Source of the DNA: Streptomyces sp. NBC_00663
Lineage (GTDB): Bacteria > Actinomycetota > Actinomycetes > Streptomycetales > Streptomycetaceae
Length of the DNA: 64,000 nucleotides
NCBI RefSeq assembly: GCF_036226885.1
Contig: NZ_CP109027.1
Location: 6,944,001 to 7,008,000, forward strand
Direction of reading: 5' to 3'
The position numbers and the translations under genes are program-made. Of the stretch, positions 1-7,895 are shown piece after piece. Positions within the stretch are counted from its first letter, which is position 1. Every line of letters begins with the position of its first letter. The notes below the pieces were generated by a model that ran no database searches, was not told where the DNA came from, and saw only the letters and a program-made list of their open reading frames with translations.

Positions 1-512
1 CGCAGGGTGCCGTAGCGCCAGCAGGCGGCGAAGGTGGAGTGCCGTTCGTTGGTCACCGTCACCAGCAGCGCCGCGAGCAGCGAGGAGACGAGCAGCCCGC
101 CCGCGCCGACGGCCGCGGCCAGCTTCGGGTTGGCCCGGTCACCCTTGGCGTAGAACTCCCGCCGGCCGAGCAGCAGTGCGCTCACGAAGGCGGCGGTGAG
201 GGTCAGCGACACCCAGTTCTGCGGGTGCCGCCGGATCTCCGGGAACACCATGGCGAACGCGAACAGCGCGAGGAACGCCCCGCTCAGCCCGAGGTTGAGC
301 AGCCATGCGGCCCGCTTGCGGCGCCGCATGGTGATCGCCAGGAACGCCGTGAAGACCCCGGAGGCGAAGCCGGCGGTCAGCAGATACGGCGTGAACAGAT
401 CCTCCTGGTTGTGCCGCCGCACGTCCTGCCCCAGGGACACCCACACCGCACTGAGGAAGTTGACGAACGCGACGAGCCGGAGGTACCAGACGGCAAATCG
501 GGCGTATCCCAT
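1..512 (-). CDS. Membrane protein, N-terminal part (probable phosphatidylglycerol lysyltransferase family)
   Basis: The first 170 residues of a protein that continues past the left edge. The segment is rich in hydrophobic stretches (four or more probable membrane helices) separated by basic loops such as MRRRKR. Motifs that look familiar are NQEDLFTPYLLTAGFASG and GRREFYAKGDRANP. This layout is typical of the N-terminal membrane region of actinobacterial MprF/LysX-like proteins, whose missing C-terminal half adds lysine to phosphatidylglycerol. The start chosen is the ATG at 512, which begins MGYARFAVWYLR and has no clear Shine-Dalgarno sequence. The call rests on the N-terminal pattern only, because the catalytic domain lies outside the window. 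An unrelated DUF-class membrane protein is possible. Confidence 0.5.
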   Translation of the reverse strand, partial: MGYARFAVWYLRLVAFVNFLSAVWVSLGQDVRRHNQEDLFTPYLLTAGFASGVFTAFLAITMRRRKRAAWLLNLGLSGAFLALFAFAMVFPEIRRHPQNWVSLTLTAAFVSALLLGRREFYAKGDRANPKLAAAVGAGGLLVSSLLAALLVTVTNERHSTFAACWRYGTL

Positions 513-553
513 GAGAGGGGATCATATGGGCGCCCATGTCCGTTGTGCCGGAC

Positions 554-1636
554 CTACTCCTCCTTCTCCGGCTCCTCCTCGACGGCCGGCTCCGGCCGCT
601 CGGGCAGCTCGGCCGCCAGCGCCGCCGCGGCCTGCACCAACGGCAGCGCGAGCAGCCCCCCGGCGCCCTCTCCCACCCGCACTCCGTGGTCGAGCAGCGG
701 CTCAAGGGCCATCCGGTCCAACGCCTTCGCCTGGCCCGGCTCCCCGGAGTCGTGTGCCGCCAGCCACCAGTCCGGCGCCCGGAAGGCGATCCGCTGGCCC
801 ACCAGCGCACAGGCGGCGACGACCACCCCGTCCAGGACCACCGGCAGCTTCCGCACCGCGGCCTGCAACAGGAACCCGGTGAGTGCGGCGAGGTCGGCCC
901 CGCCGACGGTCGCGAGGAGCTGAAGCTGATCGCCGAGCACCGGCCGCGCCCGCCGCAAGGCGTCCCGGATCGCCGCGCACTTGCGCATCCACGTCAGGTC
1001 ATCGATCGCGAGGCCGCCCCGCCCGGTCACCACCGACGCGTCGGTCCCGCACAGCGCGGCGATGAGCACGCCCGCCGCCGTGGTCCCGCCGACGCTCACA
1101 TCGCCGAGCACCACCAGATCCGTACCGGAGTCGGCCTCCTCGTCGGCCACCGTCATCCCGGCCCGGAACGCGGCCTCCGCCTCCTCCAGGGTCAGCGCGT
1201 CCTCGACGTCGATACGACCGCTGCCGCGCCGCACCCGATGCCGGACGACATCCTCCGGCAGCGTCTCCGGGTCGGTGTCCAGCGCCATGTCGACGACCCG
1301 CACCGGCACCCCGAGCCGTCGCGCGAGCACCGACACCGGGCGCCCGCCCGCCAGTACCTCACGCACCAACTCCCCGGCGCTGCCCGCCGGTCGGGCCGAG
1401 ACGTCGAGCTCGGCGATGCCGTGGTCACCGGCGAAGAGCACGACCCGCGGCCGTTCGACCGGCCGCACCGGCACGGCCGACTGCGCGGCGGCCAGCCACT
1501 CACCCAGGTCGTCCAGGCGGCCCAGCGACCCGGGCGGCACGATCTGGCGCTCACGACGCGCCTCGGCGTCGCGGCGCACCCCGCCGTCGGGGCGCTCGAT
1601 CAGATCGGAGAAGTCGTCGAGATTAAGCGAGCTCAT
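554..1636 (-). CDS. cobT: Nicotinate-nucleotide-dimethylbenzimidazole phosphoribosyltransferase CobT
   Basis: A 360-residue cytoplasmic enzyme that makes alpha-ribazole phosphate for the lower ligand of cobalamin from nicotinate mononucleotide and dimethylbenzimidazole. Family marks are PPGSLGRLDDLG near the N-terminus, LFAGDHGI, LGDVSVGGTTAAG in the middle, and the C-terminal GEGAGG segment that carries the catalytic glutamate. Length is normal for the family. The acidic tail EEEPEKEE is a local extension. The start is the ATG at 1636 (MSSLNLDDFSD); two earlier in-frame methionines lie in less conserved sequence. The gene is divergent from the small methyltransferase gene and two genes from cobU, so this is a cobalamin lower-ligand/nucleotide-loop locus. 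I saw no recognisable B12 riboswitch in its upstream region. Confidence 0.93.
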   Translation of the reverse strand: MSSLNLDDFSDLIERPDGGVRRDAEARRERQIVPPGSLGRLDDLGEWLAAAQSAVPVRPVERPRVVLFAGDHGIAELDVSARPAGSAGELVREVLAGGRPVSVLARRLGVPVRVVDMALDTDPETLPEDVVRHRVRRGSGRIDVEDALTLEEAEAAFRAGMTVADEEADSGTDLVVLGDVSVGGTTAAGVLIAALCGTDASVVTGRGGLAIDDLTWMRKCAAIRDALRRARPVLGDQLQLLATVGGADLAALTGFLLQAAVRKLPVVLDGVVVAACALVGQRIAFRAPDWWLAAHDSGEPGQAKALDRMALEPLLDHGVRVGEGAGGLLALPLVQAAAALAAELPERPEPAVEEEPEKEE

Positions 1637-1773
1637 TCGCCGAACAGTACCGGCACCGATCGAACAGAACGGCGCCACATGGCCACCACGCCCCCCTGAC
1701 GTCGTTGCTCCCAAGATCGAGATCCCTTACGTTCCGTTTTGTAGTGGATTGTCGTACGTCTCAGGGAGCCTCC

Positions 1774-2286
1774 ATGAAACGCCTGCGCGCCCGTCTCACC
1801 GACCTCGACCGCAGACGACGCCACCGCTCGACGGCCCGCGCGATGCTGCGCCTGAACCCGGAACCGGAGAGCTGGCTCGACATCGGCACGGGCCACGCCC
1901 ACTTCCCGGCCGCTGCCAAGGCGTTGTTCCCCTACACCTCCTTCGACGGCCTCGACACGACCACCGCCGTGCTGGTGGCCCGCGAGGCGGAACGGGTGGA
2001 GGAGGCCTACCTCGGCAGCCCGGCCTCCCCGCACCTCACCCGGGCGCTGACCGGCCGCTACGACGTGGTCAGCGTCCTGCACCCCACCGAGGAACTCGCC
2101 GCGGTCCTGACGTTCCTCCGCCCCGGCGGCCTCGTACTGGTGGAGACCACGGAGGCCGTCGAGACCCTGCGCCCCGCACTGGAGGCCGGGAGCTGCGCGA
2201 TCCTCCCGTCCACCCGTCACGCCGCCCTCGACCGACTGTCGAGAACGACCCGGGTGATCGCCCGCCGGGCGCCCTCACCCGCGTAG
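1774..2286 (+). CDS. Small class I SAM-dependent methyltransferase-like protein
   Basis: 170 residues. Motif I of the Rossmann methyltransferase fold is clear (WLDIGTGHAHFP at about residues 33-45), followed by an acidic strand-2 end (FDGLDTT) and a later YDVVSVLHPTEE / LRPGGLVLVET segment equivalent to the motif II-III region. It is shorter than usual class I methyltransferases (200-280 residues) and has no obvious substrate-binding cap, so its substrate is unknown. The ATG at 1774 follows a good AGGGAG ribosome site at 1763-1768. The last 12 bases overlap the 3' end of the convergent cobU fusion gene. Activity is not certain, because it could be a non-catalytic methyltransferase fold. Confidence 0.75.
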   Translation: MKRLRARLTDLDRRRRHRSTARAMLRLNPEPESWLDIGTGHAHFPAAAKALFPYTSFDGLDTTTAVLVAREAERVEEAYLGSPASPHLTRALTGRYDVVSVLHPTEELAAVLTFLRPGGLVLVETTEAVETLRPALEAGSCAILPSTRHAALDRLSRTTRVIARRAPSPA

Positions 2287-3477
2287 CACCAGCGCCTGCC
2301 CCGCCACCACCAGCAGCACCTGCTCGCACTCCCCGGCGAACGCAGCGTTCAGCCGCCCGAGTTCGTCCCGGTAGCGGCGCCCGGACGCGGTGGCGGGGAC
2401 GATCCCCGACCCCACCTCGTTCGACACGGCGACGACGGTCCGCCGCGTCGCCCGCACCGCCTCCGTCAACTCCCGCACCCGCTCCCGCAGTGCCCGCTCC
2501 CCGCCCCCGGCCCACTCCGCGTCGTCCCACGCCCCGACGGCGTCCATGGCGTCCGTCAGCCACAGCGACAGACAGTCGATCAGCAACGGCGGCCCCTCGT
2601 CGGCGAGCAGCGGCACCAGGTCACAGCTCTCGGTCGTACGCCACGACCCCGGCCGCCGCTCCCGGTGCGTGGCGACCCGCGCCGCCCACTCGCCGTCCCC
2701 GTCGCGTGTCCCGCCCGTGGCCACGTACAGCACATCCGGGAAGGCCTCCAGCCGCCGCTCCGCCTCCACCGACTTCCCGGACCGCGCCCCGCCCAGCACG
2801 AACGTCCGCCGCGGCACATCCGGTACGTCCTCGTAGGCGCCGACGGCCAGCGTCGTCCCGTCGGGCACGACCCGCGCCCCGGCCGCCGCGAGCCGCCGCC
2901 GCACCTCGGCACCCGGCGGCACGTCATGGTCCAGATGCACGGCGACCACATCGGTGGTCGGCCCCACGGCCCCCACCGCCCGCAGCCTGGCCAGCGCGTC
3001 CGGCCGCTCCACGACATCGGCGAGGACCATGTCGTAGACGTCCCTGCCGTTGTCCTCCAGCCCCGCGGGAGCCCCGCCCGGCGGCAGATACAGCAACCGC
3101 TGCCCGTCCGGCCCGGTGACCGCGTACCCGGTCCCCGGCGCGTCCATCGCCACCGCCCGCACCCGATGCCCCGTCAGCAGCGCCAACTCCCGCCCGTCCG
3201 GCACCCGCCCCGGCTGCGGCAGCCCCGCGGGCACCTCGACGGCGGGCCCGTCGTGCGGATGCGACAACAGCACCTGCCGCACCCCGCCCAACGAATGCCC
3301 GGCCCGAGCGGCGGCGAAGGCGACGCCGGGCGTGAGATCGATCATGAGCGCCCCGTCGACGAGCAGCGCGGTGGCGGCACGGGCGTCGACACCGAGCGCG
3401 ACAGCACACGAGGAACAGGGGCAGGAGGGCCGGGGGAGCCCCGAGGGCCCGCCGGTACCGAGCAAAGTCACGTCCAC
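2275..3477 (-). CDS. cobU: Metallo-hydrolase-like domain fused to adenosylcobinamide kinase/guanylyltransferase
   Basis: About 400 residues in two parts. The C-terminal ~170 residues are CobU: P-loop GGARSGKS, the segment VATGGTRDGDGEWAARVATHRERR with the guanylylated-histidine region, LIDCLSLWLTD, and VSNEVGSGIVPATASGRRYRDELG. CobU phosphorylates adenosylcobinamide and adds GMP. The N-terminal ~220 residues begin VTLLGTGGPSGLPRPSCPC and resemble the PhnP/RNase Z type of metallo-beta-lactamase fold, with VLLSHPHDGPAVEVP in place of the standard HxHxDH metal motif. The metal site is therefore probably degenerate. The GTG at 3477 places the start directly at the fold; an ATG at 3522 would add 15 residues. 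The fused arrangement is, to my knowledge, common in Streptomyces. Confidence 0.88.
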   Translation of the reverse strand: MDVTLLGTGGPSGLPRPSCPCSSCAVALGVDARAATALLVDGALMIDLTPGVAFAAARAGHSLGGVRQVLLSHPHDGPAVEVPAGLPQPGRVPDGRELALLTGHRVRAVAMDAPGTGYAVTGPDGQRLLYLPPGGAPAGLEDNGRDVYDMVLADVVERPDALARLRAVGAVGPTTDVVAVHLDHDVPPGAEVRRRLAAAGARVVPDGTTLAVGAYEDVPDVPRRTFVLGGARSGKSVEAERRLEAFPDVLYVATGGTRDGDGEWAARVATHRERRPGSWRTTESCDLVPLLADEGPPLLIDCLSLWLTDAMDAVGAWDDAEWAGGGERALRERVRELTEAVRATRRTVVAVSNEVGSGIVPATASGRRYRDELGRLNAAFAGECEQVLLVVAGQALVLRG

Positions 3478-3616
3478 AGGACTGATTTTCGCCGGTAACT
3501 TCTGATCATGCGCGCGCTGCATGCCCTGAAGGGCGCGGGGAACTGCGCGATCAACCCCCACGCAGCCGCGGACAACCGAATAGGCTCTGAACCCTAGTCA
3601 TACCTGGGAGGCGTAC

Positions 3617-3829
3617 ATGGCGGCATGGACGTGGCGATTCGAGAAGGCCGACGGGACGGAGGTCCAGCCCGCGGTGCAACCCGAGGAGTTCACCACGCAG
3701 GGGGATGCCGAGTCCTGGGTCGGTGAGTTCTGGAAGGACCTTGCCGAGGGCGGCGCGGATCAGGTGCACCTGTTCGAGGACGGCACGAAGATCTACGGCC
3801 CGATGAGCCTGCACGCCGAAGAGGCGTAA
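3617..3829 (+). CDS. Conserved 70-residue Streptomyces protein of unknown function
   Basis: A small acidic cytoplasmic protein beginning MAAWTWRFEKADG and ending SLHAEEA. It has a GGGAGG ribosome site just upstream and is closed by a strong hairpin just after the stop. The mix of alternating charged and aromatic residues suggests a small beta-rich domain. No catalytic motif is visible. It reads as a real gene because of the ribosome site, the terminator and the typical third-base composition. I do not recognise its function. Confidence 0.75.
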   Translation: MAAWTWRFEKADGTEVQPAVQPEEFTTQGDAESWVGEFWKDLAEGGADQVHLFEDGTKIYGPMSLHAEEA

Positions 3830-3835
3830 GCCACG

Positions 3836-3875
3836 GAGAAGGGGGCGGCCACAGAACAGTGGCCGCCCCCTTCTC
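3836..3875. terminator. Bidirectional hairpin terminator
   Basis: A perfect 17-base-pair inverted repeat (left arm 3836-3852, right arm 3859-3875) with a 6-base loop. It sits between the stop of the small 70-residue gene on the plus strand and the stop of the HtrA-like gene on the minus strand, so it can end both transcripts. Confidence 0.85.
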
Positions 3876-3878
3876 GTC

Positions 3879-4958
3879 CTACTGCTCGCCCAGCGTCACA
3901 TCCGCCGTCTTCTCGTCGCCGTCCCGCGTGTACGTCACCGTCACCTTGTCACCCGGCGACTCCGTCGCCAGCGCCTCCGACAGGGACGTGATGGTGGTGA
4001 TGCCGGTGTCGCCCAGCGTGGTGATGATGTCGCCGGCCTCCAGGCCGGCCTTGTCCGCGGCCCCGCCGCCCTTCACCTCGACGACCGCGACCCCGGCGGC
4101 CCGGAAGCGGTCGTCCACGACCGTGCGGCCGGTGATGCCGAGCGCGGCCCGGCCCGAGTCGGTGACCTTGCCGTTCTCGACGATCTGGTCGGCGACCGTC
4201 TTCACCATCGACGAGGGGATCGCGAACCCGATCCCGGGCGCCGCGCTGTCCCCGAAGTTGGGGTCGGTCGCGGCGAGCGTCGGGATGCCGATGACCTGAC
4301 CGTCGAGGTTGACGAGGGCACCACCGCTGTTGCCCGGGTTGATGGCCGCGGACGTCTGGACCATGTTGGCGATGGTCGCCCCCGTACCGCCGTCGCTACG
4401 GCCCTCCGTGACGGTCCGTCCGGTCGCCGAGACGATGCCCTGCGTCACGCTGGACGACAGTCCGAGCGGTGAGCCCATCGCCAGCACGATCTGGCCCACC
4501 TCGACCTTCGAGGAGTCCGCGAACGTCGCCGCCTTCAGCCCGTCCGGCACCTTGTCCAGCTTGATGACGGCGAGATCCTGATCCGGGTAGGAGTAGACGA
4601 GCTTCGCCGACAGGGTGTTCTCGCTGTTCGCCGTGGTCACCTGGAAGGTCTTCTCGTCGCCGACGACATGCGCGTTGGTGACGATGTGTCCGTTGTCGTC
4701 GTAGACCACCCCGGAGCCCAGGTCGCCGGAGGCCTGGATCTGCACGACCGACGGCAGGACCTCCTTGATGACCTTCTGGTAGTCGGACTGGAGGTCGCGG
4801 TTCACGGCGGGAGCGGCGGCCTGGGAGGTCGGATCCTGCTGCTCACCCGAAGAACCGGAGGAACCGGAGTCGGAACATCCGGCGAGCAGGGCGACGGAAC
4901 AGACGAGCGCGGCGAACGGCACGACAAGGCGGAGGGCACGGCGGCGGAAAGCGTCCAT
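3879..4958 (-). CDS. Lipoprotein HtrA/DegP-type trypsin-like serine protease with PDZ domain
   Basis: 359 residues. A basic N-terminus and hydrophobic stretch lead to the lipobox LAGC (Cys28), so the protein should be lipid-anchored on the outer face of the membrane. The S1C protease domain carries the triad His97 (TNAHVV), Asp128 (DQDLAVIKLD) and Ser211 (NPGNSGGAL). A C-terminal PDZ domain starts near residue 265 (GRAALGITGR) and contains AGLEAGDIITTLGD. HtrA proteins degrade or refold damaged exported proteins. The Ser/Gly/Gln-rich linker after the lipobox is a typical spacer. It is a single-gene unit closed by the hairpin at 3836-3875. It differs from the common actinobacterial HtrA in having a lipid anchor instead of a long cytoplasmic N-terminus and a membrane helix. 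Confidence 0.92.
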   Translation of the reverse strand: MDAFRRRALRLVVPFAALVCSVALLAGCSDSGSSGSSGEQQDPTSQAAAPAVNRDLQSDYQKVIKEVLPSVVQIQASGDLGSGVVYDDNGHIVTNAHVVGDEKTFQVTTANSENTLSAKLVYSYPDQDLAVIKLDKVPDGLKAATFADSSKVEVGQIVLAMGSPLGLSSSVTQGIVSATGRTVTEGRSDGGTGATIANMVQTSAAINPGNSGGALVNLDGQVIGIPTLAATDPNFGDSAAPGIGFAIPSSMVKTVADQIVENGKVTDSGRAALGITGRTVVDDRFRAAGVAVVEVKGGGAADKAGLEAGDIITTLGDTGITTITSLSEALATESPGDKVTVTYTRDGDEKTADVTLGEQ

Positions 4959-5017
4959 GCCCCGAGTCTCACGTCAGGGTGAATGTCCAGCTTGCGGTGT
5001 ACACCCGAACGGGCGCT

Positions 5018-5803
5018 TCAGCCCCGTACCCCGCACAGGTGCAGCAGTGCCGCGACCGCCCGGTACGGATCCGTCCGCCCGGCCCGCTCCTCGGCCACCA
5101 GCAGCGACTCCACATCGGCCGGGATCTCCGCCTCGTCCGCCGCGGTGTCGGTGAAGACCCGCACGCCGTACCAGGCCTGGAGCGGCGCCCCGATCCCGGC
5201 GAGCGTCGCGGTCAGCGCGGCCAGCCGGTCGGCGCGTACGTCGAGTCCGAGGCGGTTGGTGTACGAGACGGTGTCGAAGGAGTCGAGCGCGCCCGCCCAG
5301 TCACCCGACAGCCCCGGCCGCATGGCCAGCGCGTCCGCGTTGCGCACGAGCAGCGAGACCAGCCCGCCCGGCGCGAGCATCCGCGCGAGGCCCGCCAGCA
5401 GGGCGTCCGGCTCCTCGACGTACATGAGCACGCCATGGCAGAGCACCACGTCGAAGCTGCCCGGCAGGAAGTGCACCCCGGTGTCCCGGCCGTCGCTCTG
5501 GACCAGCCGCACCCGCTCCCGGATGCCCTCCGGCTCGCCGGCCAGCGCCTCGCGGGCGGCCATCAGCATCGTCGGGTCCTTCTCGACGCCGGTCACCTGG
5601 TGCCCGGCCCGGGCCAGACGCAGCGCCTGCGTGCCCTGACCCATGCCGACGTCAAGCACCCGCAATCGCTGCCCGACCGGGAAACGCCCGGCTATCTGCT
5701 CGTCGAGCTGCCGGGCCACCAGCTCCTGTCGTACGACGTCCCGCAGTCCGCCCAGCTTGTTCAGCCAGGCATCCGCGCCCCCGGTGAACGGCGTTGTGCT
5801 CAG
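5018..5803 (-). CDS. SAM-dependent methyltransferase (class I), probably with a CTG start
   Basis: 261 residues. Motif I is VLDVGMGQGTQALRLA (about residues 48-63), motif II is VTGVEKD, and a post-I segment reads FDVVLCHGVLMYVEEPD, as in UbiE/SmtA-like methyltransferases. The substrate is unknown. The conserved N-terminus (STTPFTGGADAWLNKLGG) has no ATG, GTG or TTG in front of it. The reading frame begins at CTG 5803, which overlaps the TGA stop of the upstream DUF3043 gene in a CTGA arrangement, so translational coupling with a non-standard start is likely. The only in-frame standard start nearby is a GTG (VARQLDEQ) further in, which would remove conserved sequence. It forms a two-gene operon with DUF3043. 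Confidence 0.82.
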   Translation of the reverse strand: MSTTPFTGGADAWLNKLGGLRDVVRQELVARQLDEQIAGRFPVGQRLRVLDVGMGQGTQALRLARAGHQVTGVEKDPTMLMAAREALAGEPEGIRERVRLVQSDGRDTGVHFLPGSFDVVLCHGVLMYVEEPDALLAGLARMLAPGGLVSLLVRNADALAMRPGLSGDWAGALDSFDTVSYTNRLGLDVRADRLAALTATLAGIGAPLQAWYGVRVFTDTAADEAEIPADVESLLVAEERAGRTDPYRAVAALLHLCGVRG

Positions 5804-6399
5804 GGCCGCTCTCCGCGCTTGACCTGCGGCTTGGGCAGCCGGAGCCGGCGCATCTGGAGGGAGCGCATGAGGGCGTAGGCCACCGCGCCCTTCCGGTTCT
5901 GGTCCGGGAAGCGCTCGGCGAGCCGCTTCTTGAGGCGCAAGCCCGTGAGAATCGAGTCGAGCACGATCAGCACGATCACGACGAGCCACAGCAGCAGCGC
6001 GATGCTCTGGAGCGCACCGACCTGCACCATGCTCAGCACGAGGATCACCACGGCCATGGGCAGGAAGAACTCCGCCACGTTGAACCGCGAGTCGATGGTG
6101 TCGCGCGCGAACTTGCGGACCGGGCCCTTGTCTCGCGCAGGCAGGTACCGCTCGTCACCGCCCGCGAGCGCCTGGCGCTGCTTCTCCATCTGCGCGCGGC
6201 GCTCGTCGCGCTGGCGCTTGGCGGCGTCCTTGCGCGTCATCGACGTATTGGCGACGCTGCGGCGCTGGGTCTGGGCCTCACTGCGCTTTGGCGTGGGGCG
6301 ACCCTTGGGGGCCTGCGGGTCGCGGGGCTGCTTGGAGTCGGTCAGCGACGCCTGGTCGGCGGTCGCGGCCTTCTCTTCCTTGGCACGGCTTCGGAACAC
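5800..6399 (-). CDS. DUF3043 family membrane protein
   Basis: About 199 residues from the GTG at 6399 (VFRSRAKEEK); an in-frame ATG at 6474 would add 25 less typical residues. The N-terminal half is very polar and basic with low-complexity patches (KRSEAQTQRR, KDAAKRQRDERRAQMEKQRQ). Two close hydrophobic helices follow (around FFLPMAVVILVLSMV and IALLLWLVVIVLIVLDSI), then a basic cytoplasmic tail ending RLPKPQVKRGERP. This is the DUF3043 pattern, widespread in actinobacteria and of unknown function. Its stop codon overlaps the downstream methyltransferase start. Confidence 0.85.
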   Translation of the reverse strand: MFRSRAKEEKAATADQASLTDSKQPRDPQAPKGRPTPKRSEAQTQRRSVANTSMTRKDAAKRQRDERRAQMEKQRQALAGGDERYLPARDKGPVRKFARDTIDSRFNVAEFFLPMAVVILVLSMVQVGALQSIALLLWLVVIVLIVLDSILTGLRLKKRLAERFPDQNRKGAVAYALMRSLQMRRLRLPKPQVKRGERP

Positions 6400-6680
6400 A
6401 AAACCCAAGGGTACGGGGTGCCCGGGGTTGGACCCCAGCCCGGTGGGGAACGATCCGGCAACACCAGTCGTCATGTAGGGGGACAGAGGGGACGTCCGGT
6501 GACCGACTGCTCACCCTGAAGGTCACCTACTCCTCACGCCGGAGCAAGGCCTTGGCCAGTCGTCCTTGGGGATGAGCGCATCCGTCCCCGGACAGTGCGT
6601 CAATGGATGCAGGGCCCGTACTGTGGGTTCTGTCGCAGACCTGTGAGCTGGAGTCCGTCAGAAGGGGGCGCGCGAAGCCC

Positions 6681-7475
6681 ATGAGCGGTGTCATGAAGCG
6701 TATGGGGATGATCTTCCGCGCGAAGGCGAACAAGGCCCTTGACCGGGCCGAGGACCCGCGCGAAACCCTCGATTACTCGTATCAGAAGCAGCTGGAGCTG
6801 CTCCAGAAGGTCCGCCGCGGGGTGGCCGACGTGGCCACGTCCCGCAAGCGCCTGGAACTCCAGCTCAACCAGTTGCAGTCGCAGTCCACCAAGCTGGAGG
6901 ACCAGGGCCGCAAGGCGCTCGCGCTCGGCCGTGAGGACCTCGCCCGTGAGGCGCTGTCCCGCCGGGCCGCGCTCCAGCAGCAGGTGACGGACCTCGAGAC
7001 ACAGCACGCGACGCTTCAGGGCGAGGAGGAGAAGCTCACCCTGGCGGCCCAGCGACTCCAGGCCAAGGTCGACGCCTTCCGTACGAAGAAGGAGACCATC
7101 AAGGCCACCTACACCGCCGCCCAGGCCCAGACCCGTATCGGCGAGGCCTTCTCCGGCATCTCGGAGGAGATGGGCGACGTCGGCATGGCCATCCAGCGGG
7201 CCGAGGACAAGACGGCCCAGCTCCAGGCCCGCGCCGGCGCGATCGACGAGCTCCTCGCCTCCGGCGCCCTCGACGACCAGTCCGGCATGCACAAGGACGA
7301 CATCCAGGCCGAGCTGGACCGGCTCTCCGGTGGTACGGATGTAGAGCTGGAACTGCAACGCATGAAGGCGGAGCTGGCCGGAGGTTCCTCGTCCCAGCAG
7401 GCCATCGAGGGCGGCCCCGGCCAGGCGCAGTCCCAGCAGCAGCCGCAGGACACCCCGCGCTTCGACAAGCAGTGA
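6681..7475 (+). CDS. pspA: Phage shock protein A (PspA/IM30) family
   Basis: 264 residues, almost wholly helical and coiled-coil. An amphipathic N-terminal helix (MKRMGMIFRAKANKALDR) binds membranes, then heptad-rich segments rich in Gln, Leu, Lys and Glu run to about residue 225, and a Gln/Gly/Ser tail ends the protein. PspA proteins form oligomeric scaffolds that stabilise stressed membranes, an ESCRT-III-like activity. The start is ATG 6681; ATG 6693 (MKRMGMIF) is an alternative that fits family N-termini equally well. The small PspA-associated gene lies 32 bases downstream and a two-component system follows, which together suggest a cell-envelope stress locus. Confidence 0.93.
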   Translation: MSGVMKRMGMIFRAKANKALDRAEDPRETLDYSYQKQLELLQKVRRGVADVATSRKRLELQLNQLQSQSTKLEDQGRKALALGREDLAREALSRRAALQQQVTDLETQHATLQGEEEKLTLAAQRLQAKVDAFRTKKETIKATYTAAQAQTRIGEAFSGISEEMGDVGMAIQRAEDKTAQLQARAGAIDELLASGALDDQSGMHKDDIQAELDRLSGGTDVELELQRMKAELAGGSSSQQAIEGGPGQAQSQQQPQDTPRFDKQ

Positions 7476-7507
7476 CGGACAGCGGGGCCCACGCCTAGGA
7501 GGGCGAC

Positions 7508-7786
7508 ATGATCGTACGGATCATGGGGGAGGGGCAGGTGAGGCTGGCCGACGGCCACCTCACCGAGCTGAACAAGCTGGACGACGACCTGTTGGCCGAG
7601 ATGGAGAACGGCGACGGCCCCGGCTTCCGCCGCACCTTCGACGCCCTCCTGGCCAAGGTCAGGGAACTGGGCGAGCCCTTGCCGGACGACGCCCTGGAAC
7701 CCTCGGAACTGATCCTCCCCTCCCCGGACGCCACGCTGGAGGAGGTCCGGGAGATGCTCAGCGACGACGGTTTGATCCCGGGGTAG
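7508..7786 (+). CDS. pspAA: PspA-associated small protein PspAA
   Basis: 92 acidic residues beginning MIVRIMGEGQVRLADGHL. A strong AGGAGGG ribosome site lies at about 7498-7503, only 32 bases after pspA, so the two are co-transcribed. Small proteins of this type accompany pspA in many actinobacteria and are thought to act with it in the envelope-stress response. The regular LNKLDDDLLAEME and LEEVREMLSDDG segments suggest a compact helical domain. No enzymatic motif is visible. Confidence 0.85.
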   Translation: MIVRIMGEGQVRLADGHLTELNKLDDDLLAEMENGDGPGFRRTFDALLAKVRELGEPLPDDALEPSELILPSPDATLEEVREMLSDDGLIPG

Positions 7787-7841
7787 AAGGCCACTTTCCA
7801 GCCGACGGTGAACCGGTGGTGGGTGGGCACAGGCCGGGGGT

Positions 7842-7860
7842 CCGGGGGCGGAGCCCCCGG
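7842..7860 (+). terminator. GC-rich hairpin after pspAA
   Basis: An 8-base-pair perfect stem (7842-7849 with 7853-7860) and a 3-base loop, about 55 bases after the pspAA stop. No T-run follows, as is usual in Streptomyces. It immediately precedes the sensor kinase gene and argues against translation of that gene starting at the GTG at 7860. Confidence 0.55.
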
Positions 7861-7895
7861 TGACGGCCACAGAAGGGCCCCGTACCTTGTCTGAC

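Noticed and set aside
1637..1773. Cobalamin riboswitch upstream of cobT
   Set aside because: The 137-base divergent gap is short and shows no B12-box-like core or extended paired structure that I can recognise.
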